From Scatonaster sp045598705 (GTDB lineage Bacteria > Bacillota > Clostridia > Saccharofermentanales > Saccharofermentanaceae), in contig JAZLMM010000002.1 in the NCBI GenBank assembly GCA_045598705.1, positions 1 through 64,000 of the forward strand: a stretch of DNA of 64,000 bases, read 5' to 3'. Shown piece after piece: positions 27,118 to 36,058 of this stretch (its first letter is position 1; each line of letters begins with the position of its first letter). The notes beneath the pieces were generated by a model. It made no database searches. It worked only from the letters and a program-made list of their open reading frames with translations, and was not told where the DNA came from. The position numbers were made by a program, and so were the translations under genes.

Positions 27118-27165
27118 GTCAAACTACCCCCTGATTCGATATTCGTATGTTTGCGGAAGATAGAA

Positions 27166-28869
27166 TTATTTCTTGTATTGACGCTTAATCTTCTTACTAG
27201 TCGTTTTCTCAAATTCAGTATCGCGCAGAACAACACGTTTGATATGCTTATAGTTTACCAAACTCTGATTGACTTTTGCTACCTCTGCTTCAATCAGTTT
27301 CTTCACATCTGCATCGTCTGGATTGGCGCCAAGTGTCTTCTTCACTGCCTCCATATTGGGGTATACCGTACAGGTGATAATAATATCATCATTCTCATTC
27401 TCGCCAGTTACAAGACACTCTTCAACAAGATCAGACATGCATAACTTCGTCTCAATCTCTTCAGGAAAAACATTCTTACCATTTTTGGCAATAATCACGT
27501 TCTTCTTACGACCTGTAATGATACAGAAACCATTCTTATCAATATATCCGAGATCTCCCGTATGATAATATCCATTCTCGTCAATAGCACTCTTCGTTGC
27601 TTCTTCATTCTGATAATAGCCAATCATTACATTGTCGCCCTTACCAATGAACTCTCCAATGCCATTTTCATCTTTATCTATGACCTGTATGTCTACATCA
27701 GGCATTGGAAGACCAGCCGCCAGATTGTTATAATCACAATCTCGATTTACTGCGAGAATTGGTGCACACTCAGTCAGACCATAACCTTGCACGCAAAGAA
27801 TACCCATATCCTGCATATCCTGAAGAATCTGTGGATCTACTGCAGCACCACCACAGATGATTAGGCGAAGATTTCCACCGAAAGTCTTATGAACTTCTTT
27901 GAAGATCTTTCTACGTTTATCAATACCAAAGAATAGTAAGAACTTGCAAAGTTTGCGACCGAATTCGAATTTTCTTGCCATTTTCTTCGTAGCTTTCGCT
28001 TTATTCATAATGGTCTTATGGAATTTCTCTAGCATCAAAGGAACAACAAGAATGATGCTAACCTGCGACTGTTGCATATTCGGGACAATATAGCGTAGTC
28101 CTTCACAGATTGCAATGTGAGAACCTCTATAAATCTGGCAAAGGAAACCACATGTGCATTCATATGTATGATGTAACGGAAGCACGGACAGGAACATGTC
28201 ATTCTGATCGATATAAATCATGGAACACATGCCTTCTAGGTTCTTACAGATATTCTTATGGCAGAGCATAACGGCTTTACTTTTATCCGTCGTTCCACTG
28301 GTAAACAGAAGAATCGTCATAGCTTCGCGGTCAAGCGGAGCATCCAGAAACAGCCGATCACCATTATCAAGAAGATTCTGTCCATCTTTCAAAACATCAT
28401 AGAAATAAAGAACATCATCACGCTCTAATTTGTCCATGCAAATGAAGGTCTTCACGCCTGGAATCTGATCACGAATCTCATCTATGATCTTCTGCTTAGA
28501 AGAAGAATAGATGACACAATTCACTTCGGCACGATTAAGGTTACTGGCCACCTCTTCTGGCGGAAGTTCTTTATCGATTGGGACGACAACACCTGTTCCA
28601 TTCGTTACAGCAAGATAAGAGACATACCATTCATATCGGGTCTCAGCGAGCAAAGCGATTCTTGATCCAAGTCCACAAAGATGTGAAAGACCAGTTCCCA
28701 TTGCCTGTACCGCTTGATTATATTCTTTGAAAGTATAGTATTCATATTCCCCACCTTTTACTTTCTTGTAGTAAAACAAGGGAAGATCAGCATAAAGCTC
28801 AACACTTTGTTTGAGCATATCACGCAAGTCTTCAATATGACGAACTTCATACAGCGGTATATTTTTCAT
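27166..28869 (-). CDS. AMP-forming long-chain acyl-CoA synthetase (FadD-like)
   Basis: A 567-aa adenylate-forming enzyme that activates a fatty acid to acyl-AMP and then acyl-CoA. The AMP motif TILLFTSGTTDKSKAVML (near 185), YGLTECAPILA, the hinge YYHTGDLGYID and the A10 lysine region TGRKKNVIIAKNGKNVFPEE are all present. It is soluble, possibly peripheral on the membrane through a basic helix near 290-320 (KAKATKKMARKFEFGRK). Start 28,869 is preferred; TTG 28,881 is an alternative. The substrate chain length cannot be read from sequence. It has its own promoter. Confidence 0.92.
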   Translation of the reverse strand: MKNIPLYEVRHIEDLRDMLKQSVELYADLPLFYYKKVKGGEYEYYTFKEYNQAVQAMGTGLSHLCGLGSRIALLAETRYEWYVSYLAVTNGTGVVVPIDKELPPEEVASNLNRAEVNCVIYSSSKQKIIDEIRDQIPGVKTFICMDKLERDDVLYFYDVLKDGQNLLDNGDRLFLDAPLDREAMTILLFTSGTTDKSKAVMLCHKNICKNLEGMCSMIYIDQNDMFLSVLPLHHTYECTCGFLCQIYRGSHIAICEGLRYIVPNMQQSQVSIILVVPLMLEKFHKTIMNKAKATKKMARKFEFGRKLCKFLLFFGIDKRRKIFKEVHKTFGGNLRLIICGGAAVDPQILQDMQDMGILCVQGYGLTECAPILAVNRDCDYNNLAAGLPMPDVDIQVIDKDENGIGEFIGKGDNVMIGYYQNEEATKSAIDENGYYHTGDLGYIDKNGFCIITGRKKNVIIAKNGKNVFPEEIETKLCMSDLVEECLVTGENENDDIIITCTVYPNMEAVKKTLGANPDDADVKKLIEAEVAKVNQSLVNYKHIKRVVLRDTEFEKTTSKKIKRQYKK

Positions 28870-28923
28870 ATGATACCTCAAAATCTAATACTAACTGGAT
28901 ACTTTGATTATCCAACTATTCCT

Positions 28924-28951
28924 ATTATACAATTAATTGCTAGAAATTCAA
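28924..28951 (-). promoter_or_regulatory. Promoter of the acyl-CoA synthetase gene
   Basis: Minus strand TTGAAT (28,951-28,946), 16-nt spacer, TATAAT (28,929-28,924). A GGATA/TATCC hairpin (28,900-28,916) follows in the leader. Confidence 0.7.
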
Positions 28952-29004
28952 TCATCATTTTGAAAGACTGATACATGCTTGCAAACATGTTAATTACAAG
29001 ACTT

Positions 29005-29559
29005 TCACCGATTTCGAATCGAGTATTTCCGAAGCATTTGTCGTTTCTTCTTATAGTCTGGGCAGTACTTTGCAACCTGATTCCAAAAATCTTGGGAATG
29101 ATTCATGAAATATAGGTGTGAAAGTTCATGGATCAACACATATTCGAACAAATCAGGTTCCACGTCGAGCAAATACACGTTCAAAGAGATATTCCCTTTA
29201 CTTGAACAGGAGCCCCAGCGACTTGTCATGTTGCGAACAAATACTTTTTGTGGTGCTTTGCCATCGTAATCGACGAGAAAAGCACTTACTCTCGCTTTTA
29301 TGATTCGTGCTCTTCGTTTCTGTTCAACATCGTCAATCGGTAGAAGATGTACTTTGGAAGCCATCTTCGCTTGTTGTTTAACGATCCACTCATAGTTCTG
29401 TTCAACAAATTGATCTATGTCCGATATTCGCATACTTTTGGGTGCATATGCAAATACCCGACCATCATCGTCAAGTTGAATCTTGAGCCTTCTTCTCTTT
29501 TCAAAGACAATGTTGACCGGGATTTGATGTTTATTTGAAATAAACGAGTTTTCCTTCAT
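29005..29559 (-). CDS. YgjP-like (DUF45) zinc metallopeptidase
   Basis: A 184-aa protein of the SprT-related YgjP/DUF45 group. The HExxH zinc motif is in LIHELSHLYFMNHS (near 142-146), preceded by MTSRWGSCSSKGNISLN, the family's signature strand, and followed by FWNQVAKYCPDY. There is no signal peptide, so it is cytoplasmic. The biological substrate of this family is not settled. It lies 18 bases after the PRTase gene and may be read from the pyr operon. Confidence 0.9.
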   Translation of the reverse strand: MKENSFISNKHQIPVNIVFEKRRRLKIQLDDDGRVFAYAPKSMRISDIDQFVEQNYEWIVKQQAKMASKVHLLPIDDVEQKRRARIIKARVSAFLVDYDGKAPQKVFVRNMTSRWGSCSSKGNISLNVYLLDVEPDLFEYVLIHELSHLYFMNHSQDFWNQVAKYCPDYKKKRQMLRKYSIRNR

Positions 29560-29577
29560 ATTCAGAAGAAAATGTCA

Positions 29578-30438
29578 TCACTTCTCACGACCTGGAACAT
29601 AGCCGCGAGAAATGGCAAGTTCTGCACGCTGTTGTGGCTTACCACCTAAAGCAATCTGTTCATCTATGAAATTGGGATGAGCAATGAGATAGTCCTTCAT
29701 GTACTCGATAGGATCCTTCATGAAACGTTCCACCATATCGCGTTGTGAATCTGTAAGAATCCCCTTGGAAACCGCTTCATCAAATAAGGAAAGTTCGATC
29801 TTGGCAAAAGTGTACATATTCACGCCTACTTTAGCAAGATTGGCTTCGCCACCTTGCAAACGGTCAATTACAGCAATCGTTTCAGATATGCCAGCACCGA
29901 CACCTTGTAGAGACGGAATCCAGGCATTCGTATAACTGGATGCTTCTGTAATTAAATCAGCAATATGAAGTGCTTTCTTACCCGAAAGTTCTGTATCAGC
30001 AACTTGAGAAGCTTTCTCCTCTACACTTTCGGAATACCAAGTTTCACCATCTTTGAAAATACTCAGATGTGGTTTCTTAAGAAGATAGGCTGGCATCAGC
30101 GAGAAGAAGAAATCACGACGTTCACCACCGGAAATAAAGTCATATTCAAGTGATCGGGCCTTCTCAACAATTAAATCTATGACTGTCTTATAAGATTCAG
30201 ATGTTTCATATACTTTCTTCACTAACGGAAGCAATGTTGTAAGAAAATCTTCACGATTAGAGGAAGCTGCCCCTTCAATCAATTTCAATAATTCGTTCGC
30301 GCGTTCTTCCGATTCAAATAGAAAGTGTGTATTTACAAAATAAGGACCGAGTGTGCCCGAAGCATACCAGAAAGGCTTCTCTGGATCACTGACGCGAATA
30401 GCATTTGTTTCAAATAAATAATCAATAATCGACTTCAT
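29578..30438 (-). CDS. Divergent phosphoribosyltransferase in the pyrE position
   Basis: A 286-aa protein; start 30,438 follows GGAGG. It lies two bases after pyrD at the end of the pyr operon, where orotate phosphoribosyltransferase is needed and otherwise missing from the window. It has the type I PRTase pieces ISGGERRDFFFSLMPA and LHIADLITEASSYT (PRPP loop), but the usual two acids of the PRPP motif read AD. At 286 aa it is much longer than common PyrE (about 190-230). Residues 40-95 form an extra helical insert (TTLLPLVKKVYETSESYKT). I infer an orotate PRTase role from context; a regulatory or salvage PRTase remains possible. Confidence 0.75.
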   Translation of the reverse strand: MKSIIDYLFETNAIRVSDPEKPFWYASGTLGPYFVNTHFLFESEERANELLKLIEGAASSNREDFLTTLLPLVKKVYETSESYKTVIDLIVEKARSLEYDFISGGERRDFFFSLMPAYLLKKPHLSIFKDGETWYSESVEEKASQVADTELSGKKALHIADLITEASSYTNAWIPSLQGVGAGISETIAVIDRLQGGEANLAKVGVNMYTFAKIELSLFDEAVSKGILTDSQRDMVERFMKDPIEYMKDYLIAHPNFIDEQIALGGKPQQRAELAISRGYVPGREK

Positions 30439-30440
30439 GT

Positions 30441-31358
30441 TTACCTCCACAATTGAAGTGTTCCCGTTAAGGATGACAATTCTTCTATTCCATTATCTTT
30501 GCAATACTGCTCTAAAGCCTCTACAATTTCGACCGGACGGGTTGGATGGACCAGACTAATGGTTCCAAGTTCAACTGCGGATGCACCTGCAATCATAAAT
30601 TCAAGCACATCTTCGTATGTGGATATTCCACCACAACCAATTACCGGGATCTTCACTGCACCGAAAATATCGTGAACCATACGAAGTGCAACCGGCTTCA
30701 CGCACGGACCAGAAAGACCGCCTGTATTGTTATGAAGCAATGGTCGTCTCGTACGAATATCAATGGCCATACCAAGCAAAGTATTGATCGCAACAATTGC
30801 ATCTGCGCCACCCGCTTCTGCGCCTTTTGCTGTCTCACTGATTGAAGTAACATTGGGTGTTAACTTAATCCACAGAGGAAGCGATGTTCGCTTACGAAGA
30901 TCCGCTACGAGTGCCTCAATCGCCTTCGGTGAAGAACCAATGACCATACATCCCTCTTTTACATTCGGGCAAGAGAAATTGAGTTCAAGTGCATCAATCT
31001 TATCTTTATATGCATCGAGTTTCTCAACCATCGCTATATAGTCTTCATTAGAATGTCCAGCGACATTCACAACGACTCCTGCTCCAGATTCGAGCATATA
31101 GTCAAGTTCGGTTGCAAGGAAAGCATCAACGCCAGGATTCTGAAGACCGACACAGTTCAACATACCGGAAGGTGTTTCCGCAACTCGAACGCCCTGATTT
31201 CCATCTCTTGGAAGCAAAGTTAATCCTTTGGAAGAAAGTGCTCCTAATTTGGACAGATCCATATAATCAGCAAGTTCGCGGCCAAATCCACAAGTCCCAG
31301 AAGCGAGAATGATTGGGTTCTTGAGGTCGACTAGACCTACCTTAACAGCAATACTCAC
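30441..31358 (-). CDS. pyrD: Dihydroorotate dehydrogenase, class 1B catalytic subunit
   Basis: A 305-aa FMN enzyme oxidising dihydroorotate to orotate. The start is GTG 31,358, whose GTGA overlaps the pyrK stop, with AGGAGGTGA upstream. Hallmarks are NPIILASGTCGFG, NCVGLQNPGVD, ELNFSCPNVKEG with the class 1 catalytic Cys, and VIGCGGISTYED. Class 1B enzymes pass electrons through PyrK to NAD, which fits the adjacent pyrK. Confidence 0.95.
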   Translation of the reverse strand: MSIAVKVGLVDLKNPIILASGTCGFGRELADYMDLSKLGALSSKGLTLLPRDGNQGVRVAETPSGMLNCVGLQNPGVDAFLATELDYMLESGAGVVVNVAGHSNEDYIAMVEKLDAYKDKIDALELNFSCPNVKEGCMVIGSSPKAIEALVADLRKRTSLPLWIKLTPNVTSISETAKGAEAGGADAIVAINTLLGMAIDIRTRRPLLHNNTGGLSGPCVKPVALRMVHDIFGAVKIPVIGCGGISTYEDVLEFMIAGASAVELGTISLVHPTRPVEIVEALEQYCKDNGIEELSSLTGTLQLWR

Positions 31359-32137
31359 CAGATCACCTCCTCGGCACGGAAAACGGGGCCATCTTTGCAA
31401 CAACGCTTATGAACGAATTCTTTGCCTTCCTTTTCGGCTTTGATCTTACAAACACAAACAAGACAAGCACCAATTCCACAAGCCATACGTTCTTCCATAG
31501 ACACATAGCATGTAAGTCCATGAGATGCCGCCCATTCGGAGACTTTACGCATCATAATACCGGGGCCCACGACCATGCACGTTGTATCCTGAATATCGGC
31601 ATCGCTTAATGTTCCCAAATAGTCCATAACATTACCCTTGAATCCAAGATCACCTGCATCCGTTGTAACGTGGAAATTCTCACAGACTTGTGAGAAATGA
31701 TCATATAGAAACGAATCTGCCTTGCTACGATAACCATTTACAACTTTGAAAGGAATCTTATTCTCCTTGGCATATTCCGCTGCAAAACAGATTGGGAAAA
31801 TACCTGTACCGCCACCAATCAGTAATAAGTTTTTCACGTTCTCAAAAGAAAAACCATTTCCAAGTGGACCTAAGCAGGTAAACTTATCACCTTCAGAAGA
31901 AGCGAGTATCTGTTCCGTACCTTTACCTACCTTACGTACACCAATTGAAAATGTTCCAGATGTGCGATTAACGGACATAATACCGAAAGGTCTTCTCAAG
32001 AAATAGGAACAAGACAGATTAACAAATTGTCCAGGTCTTCCCTCCTGTGCAATTTGCGGGCATGAAAATGTCAGTACAGAACAGTTTGGTCCAAGTACGT
32101 CCTTCTTCACTAACTTTATTGAAAACTCTTGTTTCAT
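31355..32137 (-). CDS. pyrK: Dihydroorotate dehydrogenase electron-transfer subunit
   Basis: A 260-aa FAD and [2Fe-2S] protein of the ferredoxin-reductase fold. RRPFGIMSV is the flavin site and LLIGGGTGIFP the nucleotide-binding loop. The C-terminal cluster cysteines lie in ERMACGIGACLVCVC and a later KRCCKDGP. It forms a heterotetramer with PyrD and donates electrons to NAD+. It overlaps pyrD by four bases and follows pyrF by 7. Confidence 0.95.
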   Translation of the reverse strand: MKQEFSIKLVKKDVLGPNCSVLTFSCPQIAQEGRPGQFVNLSCSYFLRRPFGIMSVNRTSGTFSIGVRKVGKGTEQILASSEGDKFTCLGPLGNGFSFENVKNLLLIGGGTGIFPICFAAEYAKENKIPFKVVNGYRSKADSFLYDHFSQVCENFHVTTDAGDLGFKGNVMDYLGTLSDADIQDTTCMVVGPGIMMRKVSEWAASHGLTCYVSMEERMACGIGACLVCVCKIKAEKEGKEFVHKRCCKDGPVFRAEEVIW

Positions 32138-32144
32138 AGAACGA

Positions 32145-33122
32145 TTACTGCTCCTTTAATGCTGCATTTAAATCGTCGCGCATGCGAATGGCTTCATCTC
32201 TAGTCGCTTTCTGGAAACCAAGAAGTTTCTCACCATTCGGGCCAATCTCTTCTGTCACGGCCATCGGTTCAATATCATCTCGTTTCTTCCATGCACACAT
32301 TAATGAACGTGAAGCATTTACAATTCCGCCTTTTCCGTTGACAAAAGATGCAACGGCATCTTTACCGGAACCACCCTGCGCACCATAACCTGGAACTAAG
32401 ATCATTGCATGAGGCATGATTTTCCTTACCTTAATCGCCTGCTCCGGCCAAGTAGCACCGACTACGGCGCCAACCGAACTATATCCTGAATCACCTATTA
32501 ATTCAGCCCCCCAGTTCTCAACATGTTCAGCCATCGCTTCAAATACAAGACGACCGTCTTCTAGCTTCAGGTCCTGTAGATCGCCTGCAGACGGATTAGA
32601 TGTACGAACAAGAACGAAAAGTCCTTTGCCCTTCTCTTTGGCTACATCCAGGAAAGGTTTAATTCCATCGATACCAAGGTAACCATTTACTGTTACACAG
32701 TCCGCCTCAAACATTGCTTCAGAAGACTCATCGATGATCTTTGTCTCACCGATGATTGAATTGGCATATGCTGTAGCCGTTGTGCCAATATCGTTGCGCT
32801 TTGCATCGGCAATGACGATCATATTCTTCTCGTGTGCATATTCGATGGTTTTCTTCAGTGCTTTGAGCCCTTCAAGTCCATACATCTCATAATACGCAAA
32901 CTGAGGTTTGATAGCAGGAATCAAATCATATACCGCATCAATCAGAAGACGGTTATACTCGAAGATGACCTCGGCAGTGGCCGTAGTGGCAGGAATGGAT
33001 GCTTTCTTCCAATTCTCCAGCATCGCCGCAGGAATATAATCCAACTTTGGATCAAGACCCATTACCGTTGGGTTATTGCAAGATTCAATTCGACTTAATA
33101 ATCTGTCAGCAAAGTTCATCAT
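32145..33122 (-). CDS. pyrF: Orotidine 5'-phosphate decarboxylase (long, group II type)
   Basis: A 325-aa enzyme making UMP from OMP. The catalytic DxKxxD motif is IADAKRNDIGTTA, and LVPGYGAQGGSGKD is the phosphate loop. Its length and MGLDPKLD start place it in the longer PyrF group seen in Clostridia, Myxobacteria and Mycobacteria, not the 230-aa type. Two adjacent ATGs (33,122 and 33,119) follow GGAGG. It overlaps the end of pyrC by 17 bases. Confidence 0.94.
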   Translation of the reverse strand: MMNFADRLLSRIESCNNPTVMGLDPKLDYIPAAMLENWKKASIPATTATAEVIFEYNRLLIDAVYDLIPAIKPQFAYYEMYGLEGLKALKKTIEYAHEKNMIVIADAKRNDIGTTATAYANSIIGETKIIDESSEAMFEADCVTVNGYLGIDGIKPFLDVAKEKGKGLFVLVRTSNPSAGDLQDLKLEDGRLVFEAMAEHVENWGAELIGDSGYSSVGAVVGATWPEQAIKVRKIMPHAMILVPGYGAQGGSGKDAVASFVNGKGGIVNASRSLMCAWKKRDDIEPMAVTEEIGPNGEKLLGFQKATRDEAIRMRDDLNAALKEQ

Positions 33123-34365
33123 ATGTGATTCTACCTCCAGTAATTGTAGTTTTAATTCGTCCTTCTAATGACTCACCAATGTATGGTGAATTGGTTGCTT
33201 TGCTCAAGATTTCTTCTTTCGTATAAATAAACGAAGAAGAAAGATCAGCTAGTGTAACATCTGCCGGCATGCCGATATCAAGGGTTCCACGTCCAAGTTT
33301 CAGAATCTTGGAAGGATTCACGGACATCTTCTCTACTAACTCATCAAGTGTAAGATAACCAAGTTTAACCAAATAAGTATATCCTACCGCAAAAGCAGTT
33401 TCAAATCCGATAATACCATTATTCGCCAAAGAGAATTCAATATCCTTCTCATCCACATGGTGTGGCGCATGATCGGTAACGATACAATCAATTGTCCCAT
33501 CTTTCAATCCAGCAATAACAGCCAGACGGTCCTTCTCCGTACGAAGTGGAGGATTCATCTTGTAGTTTGTATCGTAATTGATACATGCCTCTTCAGTCAA
33601 AGAGAAATAATGCGGGCACGTCTCACAAGTTACCTTCACTCCGCGCGCTTTCGCTTGACGGATAATTTCGATACCTCTTGCCGTACTCACATGACAGATA
33701 TGAATCGGCATATCTAGATACTCAGCTGTCTGAACATCACGAGAAATCATGATCTCTTCTGCAATTGCCGGTATACCACGAAGTCCAAGAGAGGTAGAAA
33801 TAGCACCTTCATTCATTGCTCCTTCTGCGATTGAAAGATCTTCACAGTGATTCAGAACTGGGATATCAAAGTCAGATGCATACTCAAGAACTTTCTTCAG
33901 AAGATTGGATGAAGCAATTGGCTTACCATCATCTGAAACGGCAACAATACCCGCTTCTTTCATGAGACCCATTTCAGCAATTTCTTTTCCTTCCAAGCCC
34001 TTACTAGCCGCGCCAATGGGAAAAACATTACAAGAGCCTACCAATTCAGCTTTCCGAAGAACACCTTCCACGACGGCAGCATTATCGCAAACCGGCTTGG
34101 TATTAGGCATACAACATACGCTGGAGAAACCTCCTTTTGCAGCACTAGCAGTACCACTCTTAATATCTTCACGGTACTCATAACCTGGCTCACGCAGATG
34201 GCAATGCATATCCACCAAGCCAGGCATAACAGTCAATCCAGACGCATCGATCACTCTATCTGGATCGGCGGATAAGCAATCCTTTAAAACTCCATTTTCA
34301 ATATATAGTGAAACAATTTCACCCGTTGCATAATGCTTGGCATTTCTGATCTCAATTCTGTTCAT
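33106..34365 (-). CDS. pyrC: Dihydroorotase
   Basis: A 419-aa zinc amidohydrolase of the class I type. Start 34,365 (MNRIEIRN) has AAGGAGG upstream; the frame upstream lies in pyrB. Metal ligands are visible in VDMHCHLREPGYEYRED and in LNHCEDLS and PIHICHVST, and the catalytic Asp in IVTDHAPHH. It cyclises carbamoyl aspartate. It overlaps the end of pyrB by 14 bases. Confidence 0.95.
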   Translation of the reverse strand: MNRIEIRNAKHYATGEIVSLYIENGVLKDCLSADPDRVIDASGLTVMPGLVDMHCHLREPGYEYREDIKSGTASAAKGGFSSVCCMPNTKPVCDNAAVVEGVLRKAELVGSCNVFPIGAASKGLEGKEIAEMGLMKEAGIVAVSDDGKPIASSNLLKKVLEYASDFDIPVLNHCEDLSIAEGAMNEGAISTSLGLRGIPAIAEEIMISRDVQTAEYLDMPIHICHVSTARGIEIIRQAKARGVKVTCETCPHYFSLTEEACINYDTNYKMNPPLRTEKDRLAVIAGLKDGTIDCIVTDHAPHHVDEKDIEFSLANNGIIGFETAFAVGYTYLVKLGYLTLDELVEKMSVNPSKILKLGRGTLDIGMPADVTLADLSSSFIYTKEEILSKATNSPYIGESLEGRIKTTITGGRITYDELC

Positions 34366-35290
34366 TCTGATTCCTCCTTGCCATGAGTAGATAAAGCACA
34401 GCCATACGTACGGCCACACCATTGGTAACCTGCTCATTAATTACGGACTGCGGGCAGTCATATACACATGTTGGAAGCTCCACGCCATGGTTACATGGAC
34501 CCGGATGAAGGAGATATGCACCTGGCTTAGCAAGTTTCAACACATCTTCAGAAATCGAGTAGAATTTGGAATACTCGGCAACAGACGGAAAGAGTGACTT
34601 CTGCTGCCGCTCGAGTTGAACACGAAGTCCCATCACTGCGTCCGCATCTCTGACCGCTTCACTGACCGATCGACAAACTGTACATCCCATCTGCTCAAGG
34701 CCAACCGGAACCATCGTTCTCGGGCCAGCAACGTTCACCGTTGCACCGAGTTTTGTCAATCCAATCACATTACTTCTAACAACGCGGCTATGATACAAAT
34801 CTCCACAGATTGCTACTTTCAATCCATCAAGATGACCGTACTTCTCATAAAGCGTAAACATATCTAGAAGTGCCTGAGTTGGGTGCTCATTCATACCGTC
34901 CCCTGCATTCACAATCGATGCTTTCACTCTAGGCGCAAGATAATGAGGAGCGCCTGACTGACTATGACGCATAATGATAATATCAGTTGCCATCATATCA
35001 ATAGTTCGAGCAGTATCCAGAAGAGACTCTCCTTTATTCACCGAACTTCCGGATGTGGAAATGTTCGCACTTGCCGAACCCATATACTTTGAAGCCAGTT
35101 CGAAGGACAGTCTGGTTCTTGTACTGTTTTCATAGAACAACGTTACTACCGACTTACCCTGAAGATGAGAGGTCTTCTTATTACCAGAAGTAAGCACCAT
35201 CTTCATCATTTTGGCAGTGTCGAGGATTTCCATAATCTCTTCTGCCGTTAACTGCTTGAGTCCAAGCAGGTCTTTACTCTTTAAGCCCAT
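34352..35290 (-). CDS. pyrB: Aspartate carbamoyltransferase catalytic subunit
   Basis: A 312-aa enzyme transferring carbamoyl phosphate to aspartate. The carbamoyl-phosphate loop is YENSTRTRLSFE, with HPTQALLDMFTLYE and LHPGPCNHGVE further on. No pyrI regulatory gene is next to it, as in Bacillus. Its ATG overlaps the pyrR stop by one base. Confidence 0.96.
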   Translation of the reverse strand: MGLKSKDLLGLKQLTAEEIMEILDTAKMMKMVLTSGNKKTSHLQGKSVVTLFYENSTRTRLSFELASKYMGSASANISTSGSSVNKGESLLDTARTIDMMATDIIIMRHSQSGAPHYLAPRVKASIVNAGDGMNEHPTQALLDMFTLYEKYGHLDGLKVAICGDLYHSRVVRSNVIGLTKLGATVNVAGPRTMVPVGLEQMGCTVCRSVSEAVRDADAVMGLRVQLERQQKSLFPSVAEYSKFYSISEDVLKLAKPGAYLLHPGPCNHGVELPTCVYDCPQSVINEQVTNGVAVRMAVLYLLMARRNQNEQN

Positions 35291-35841
35291 TATTTCACCT
35301 CTTCACAAAGCACGACTTGATTCTGTCCATCAATTTCAGATAGCTGAACCGAAATCTCTTCTGATGTTGATGTCGGAACATTCTTTCCAACATAATCCGA
35401 GCGAATTGGAAGTTGTCTATGACCACGATCAACCAAAGTAGCTAACTGGATACAGGCAGGTCTTCCCATATCAAAAATCGCCTCTATCGCAGCACGTACC
35501 GTACGTCCGGTAAATAGTACATCATCGATTAAGACGATCTTCAAATCATTAATATTAAAGTGGATGGCAGTACCGTTTACAACTGGATGTGCTGCAAGTG
35601 TGCTGAGATCATCACGATAGAAAGTGATATCAAGAATACCGACCTGAGGCCTCGTTCCTTCTACTTGTTGAAGAATGTCAGCAATACGATTTGCGAGCGG
35701 TACACCGCGTCGCTGAATACCAATCAATGCAACATTGTCTAAACCTTTGTTTTTCTCAATAATTTCATGACTGATACGAATCAAAGCACGCGAAATCGCC
35801 TGTTCATCCATTAGAACTGTTTTCTCATGAAACTCTTTCAA
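35290..35841 (-). CDS. pyrR: Bifunctional pyr attenuator-binding protein / uracil phosphoribosyltransferase
   Basis: A 183-aa PyrR. In Firmicutes it binds UMP/UTP and the leader RNA and causes termination before the pyr genes; it also has weak UPRTase activity. The PRPP loop is VLIDDVLFTGRTVRAAI, and the N-terminus has the GIQRRGVPLANRI loop. I choose TTG 35,841 as start because AAGGAG lies 8 bases upstream; ATG 35,859 would put the ribosome site inside the gene. It heads the operon, directly after the attenuator it should act on. Confidence 0.93.
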   Translation of the reverse strand: MKEFHEKTVLMDEQAISRALIRISHEIIEKNKGLDNVALIGIQRRGVPLANRIADILQQVEGTRPQVGILDITFYRDDLSTLAAHPVVNGTAIHFNINDLKIVLIDDVLFTGRTVRAAIEAIFDMGRPACIQLATLVDRGHRQLPIRSDYVGKNVPTSTSEEISVQLSEIDGQNQVVLCEEVK

Positions 35842-35869
35842 AATCCACACTCCTTCCATAATTCAAACT

Positions 35870-36010
35870 AACAAAAACGGCTTGAAAAACACCTCTCGGT
35901 ACCTTCAAGCCGTCATGATCTGACTATATGAAATCCTTGAAATCACTCCAAGGAAGGATATATGATGGAACAATGACCTTTCTGTTCTCTCGGGAGCAGG
36001 CTTAAAGGAT
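35870..36010 (-). promoter_or_regulatory. PyrR-dependent attenuator of the pyr operon
   Basis: Minus-strand leader. A PyrR-binding-type hairpin lies near 36,008-35,976: CCTTTAAG, then CTCCCGAGAGAACAG, then AAAGG, where the arms CCTTT/AAAGG enclose the conserved GAGAG loop. It is followed by a terminator whose arms ACGGCTTGAA (35,913-35,904) and TTCAAGCCGT (35,886-35,877) are followed by TTTTTG. The terminator loop holds a second GAGAGG. High UMP-bound PyrR should favour termination. Confidence 0.85.
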
Positions 36011-36021
36011 ACACTGTTAAA

Positions 36022-36050
36022 ATAATAGAGCAATCAACTCCAAAAAGCAA
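36022..36050 (-). promoter_or_regulatory. pyr operon promoter
   Basis: Minus strand TTGCTT (36,050-36,045), 17-nt spacer, TATTAT (36,027-36,022). It begins 9 bases after the stop codon of the last Bat-like gene, so the two operons are tightly packed with no terminator between. Confidence 0.75.
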
Positions 36051-36058
36051 CACCCAAC

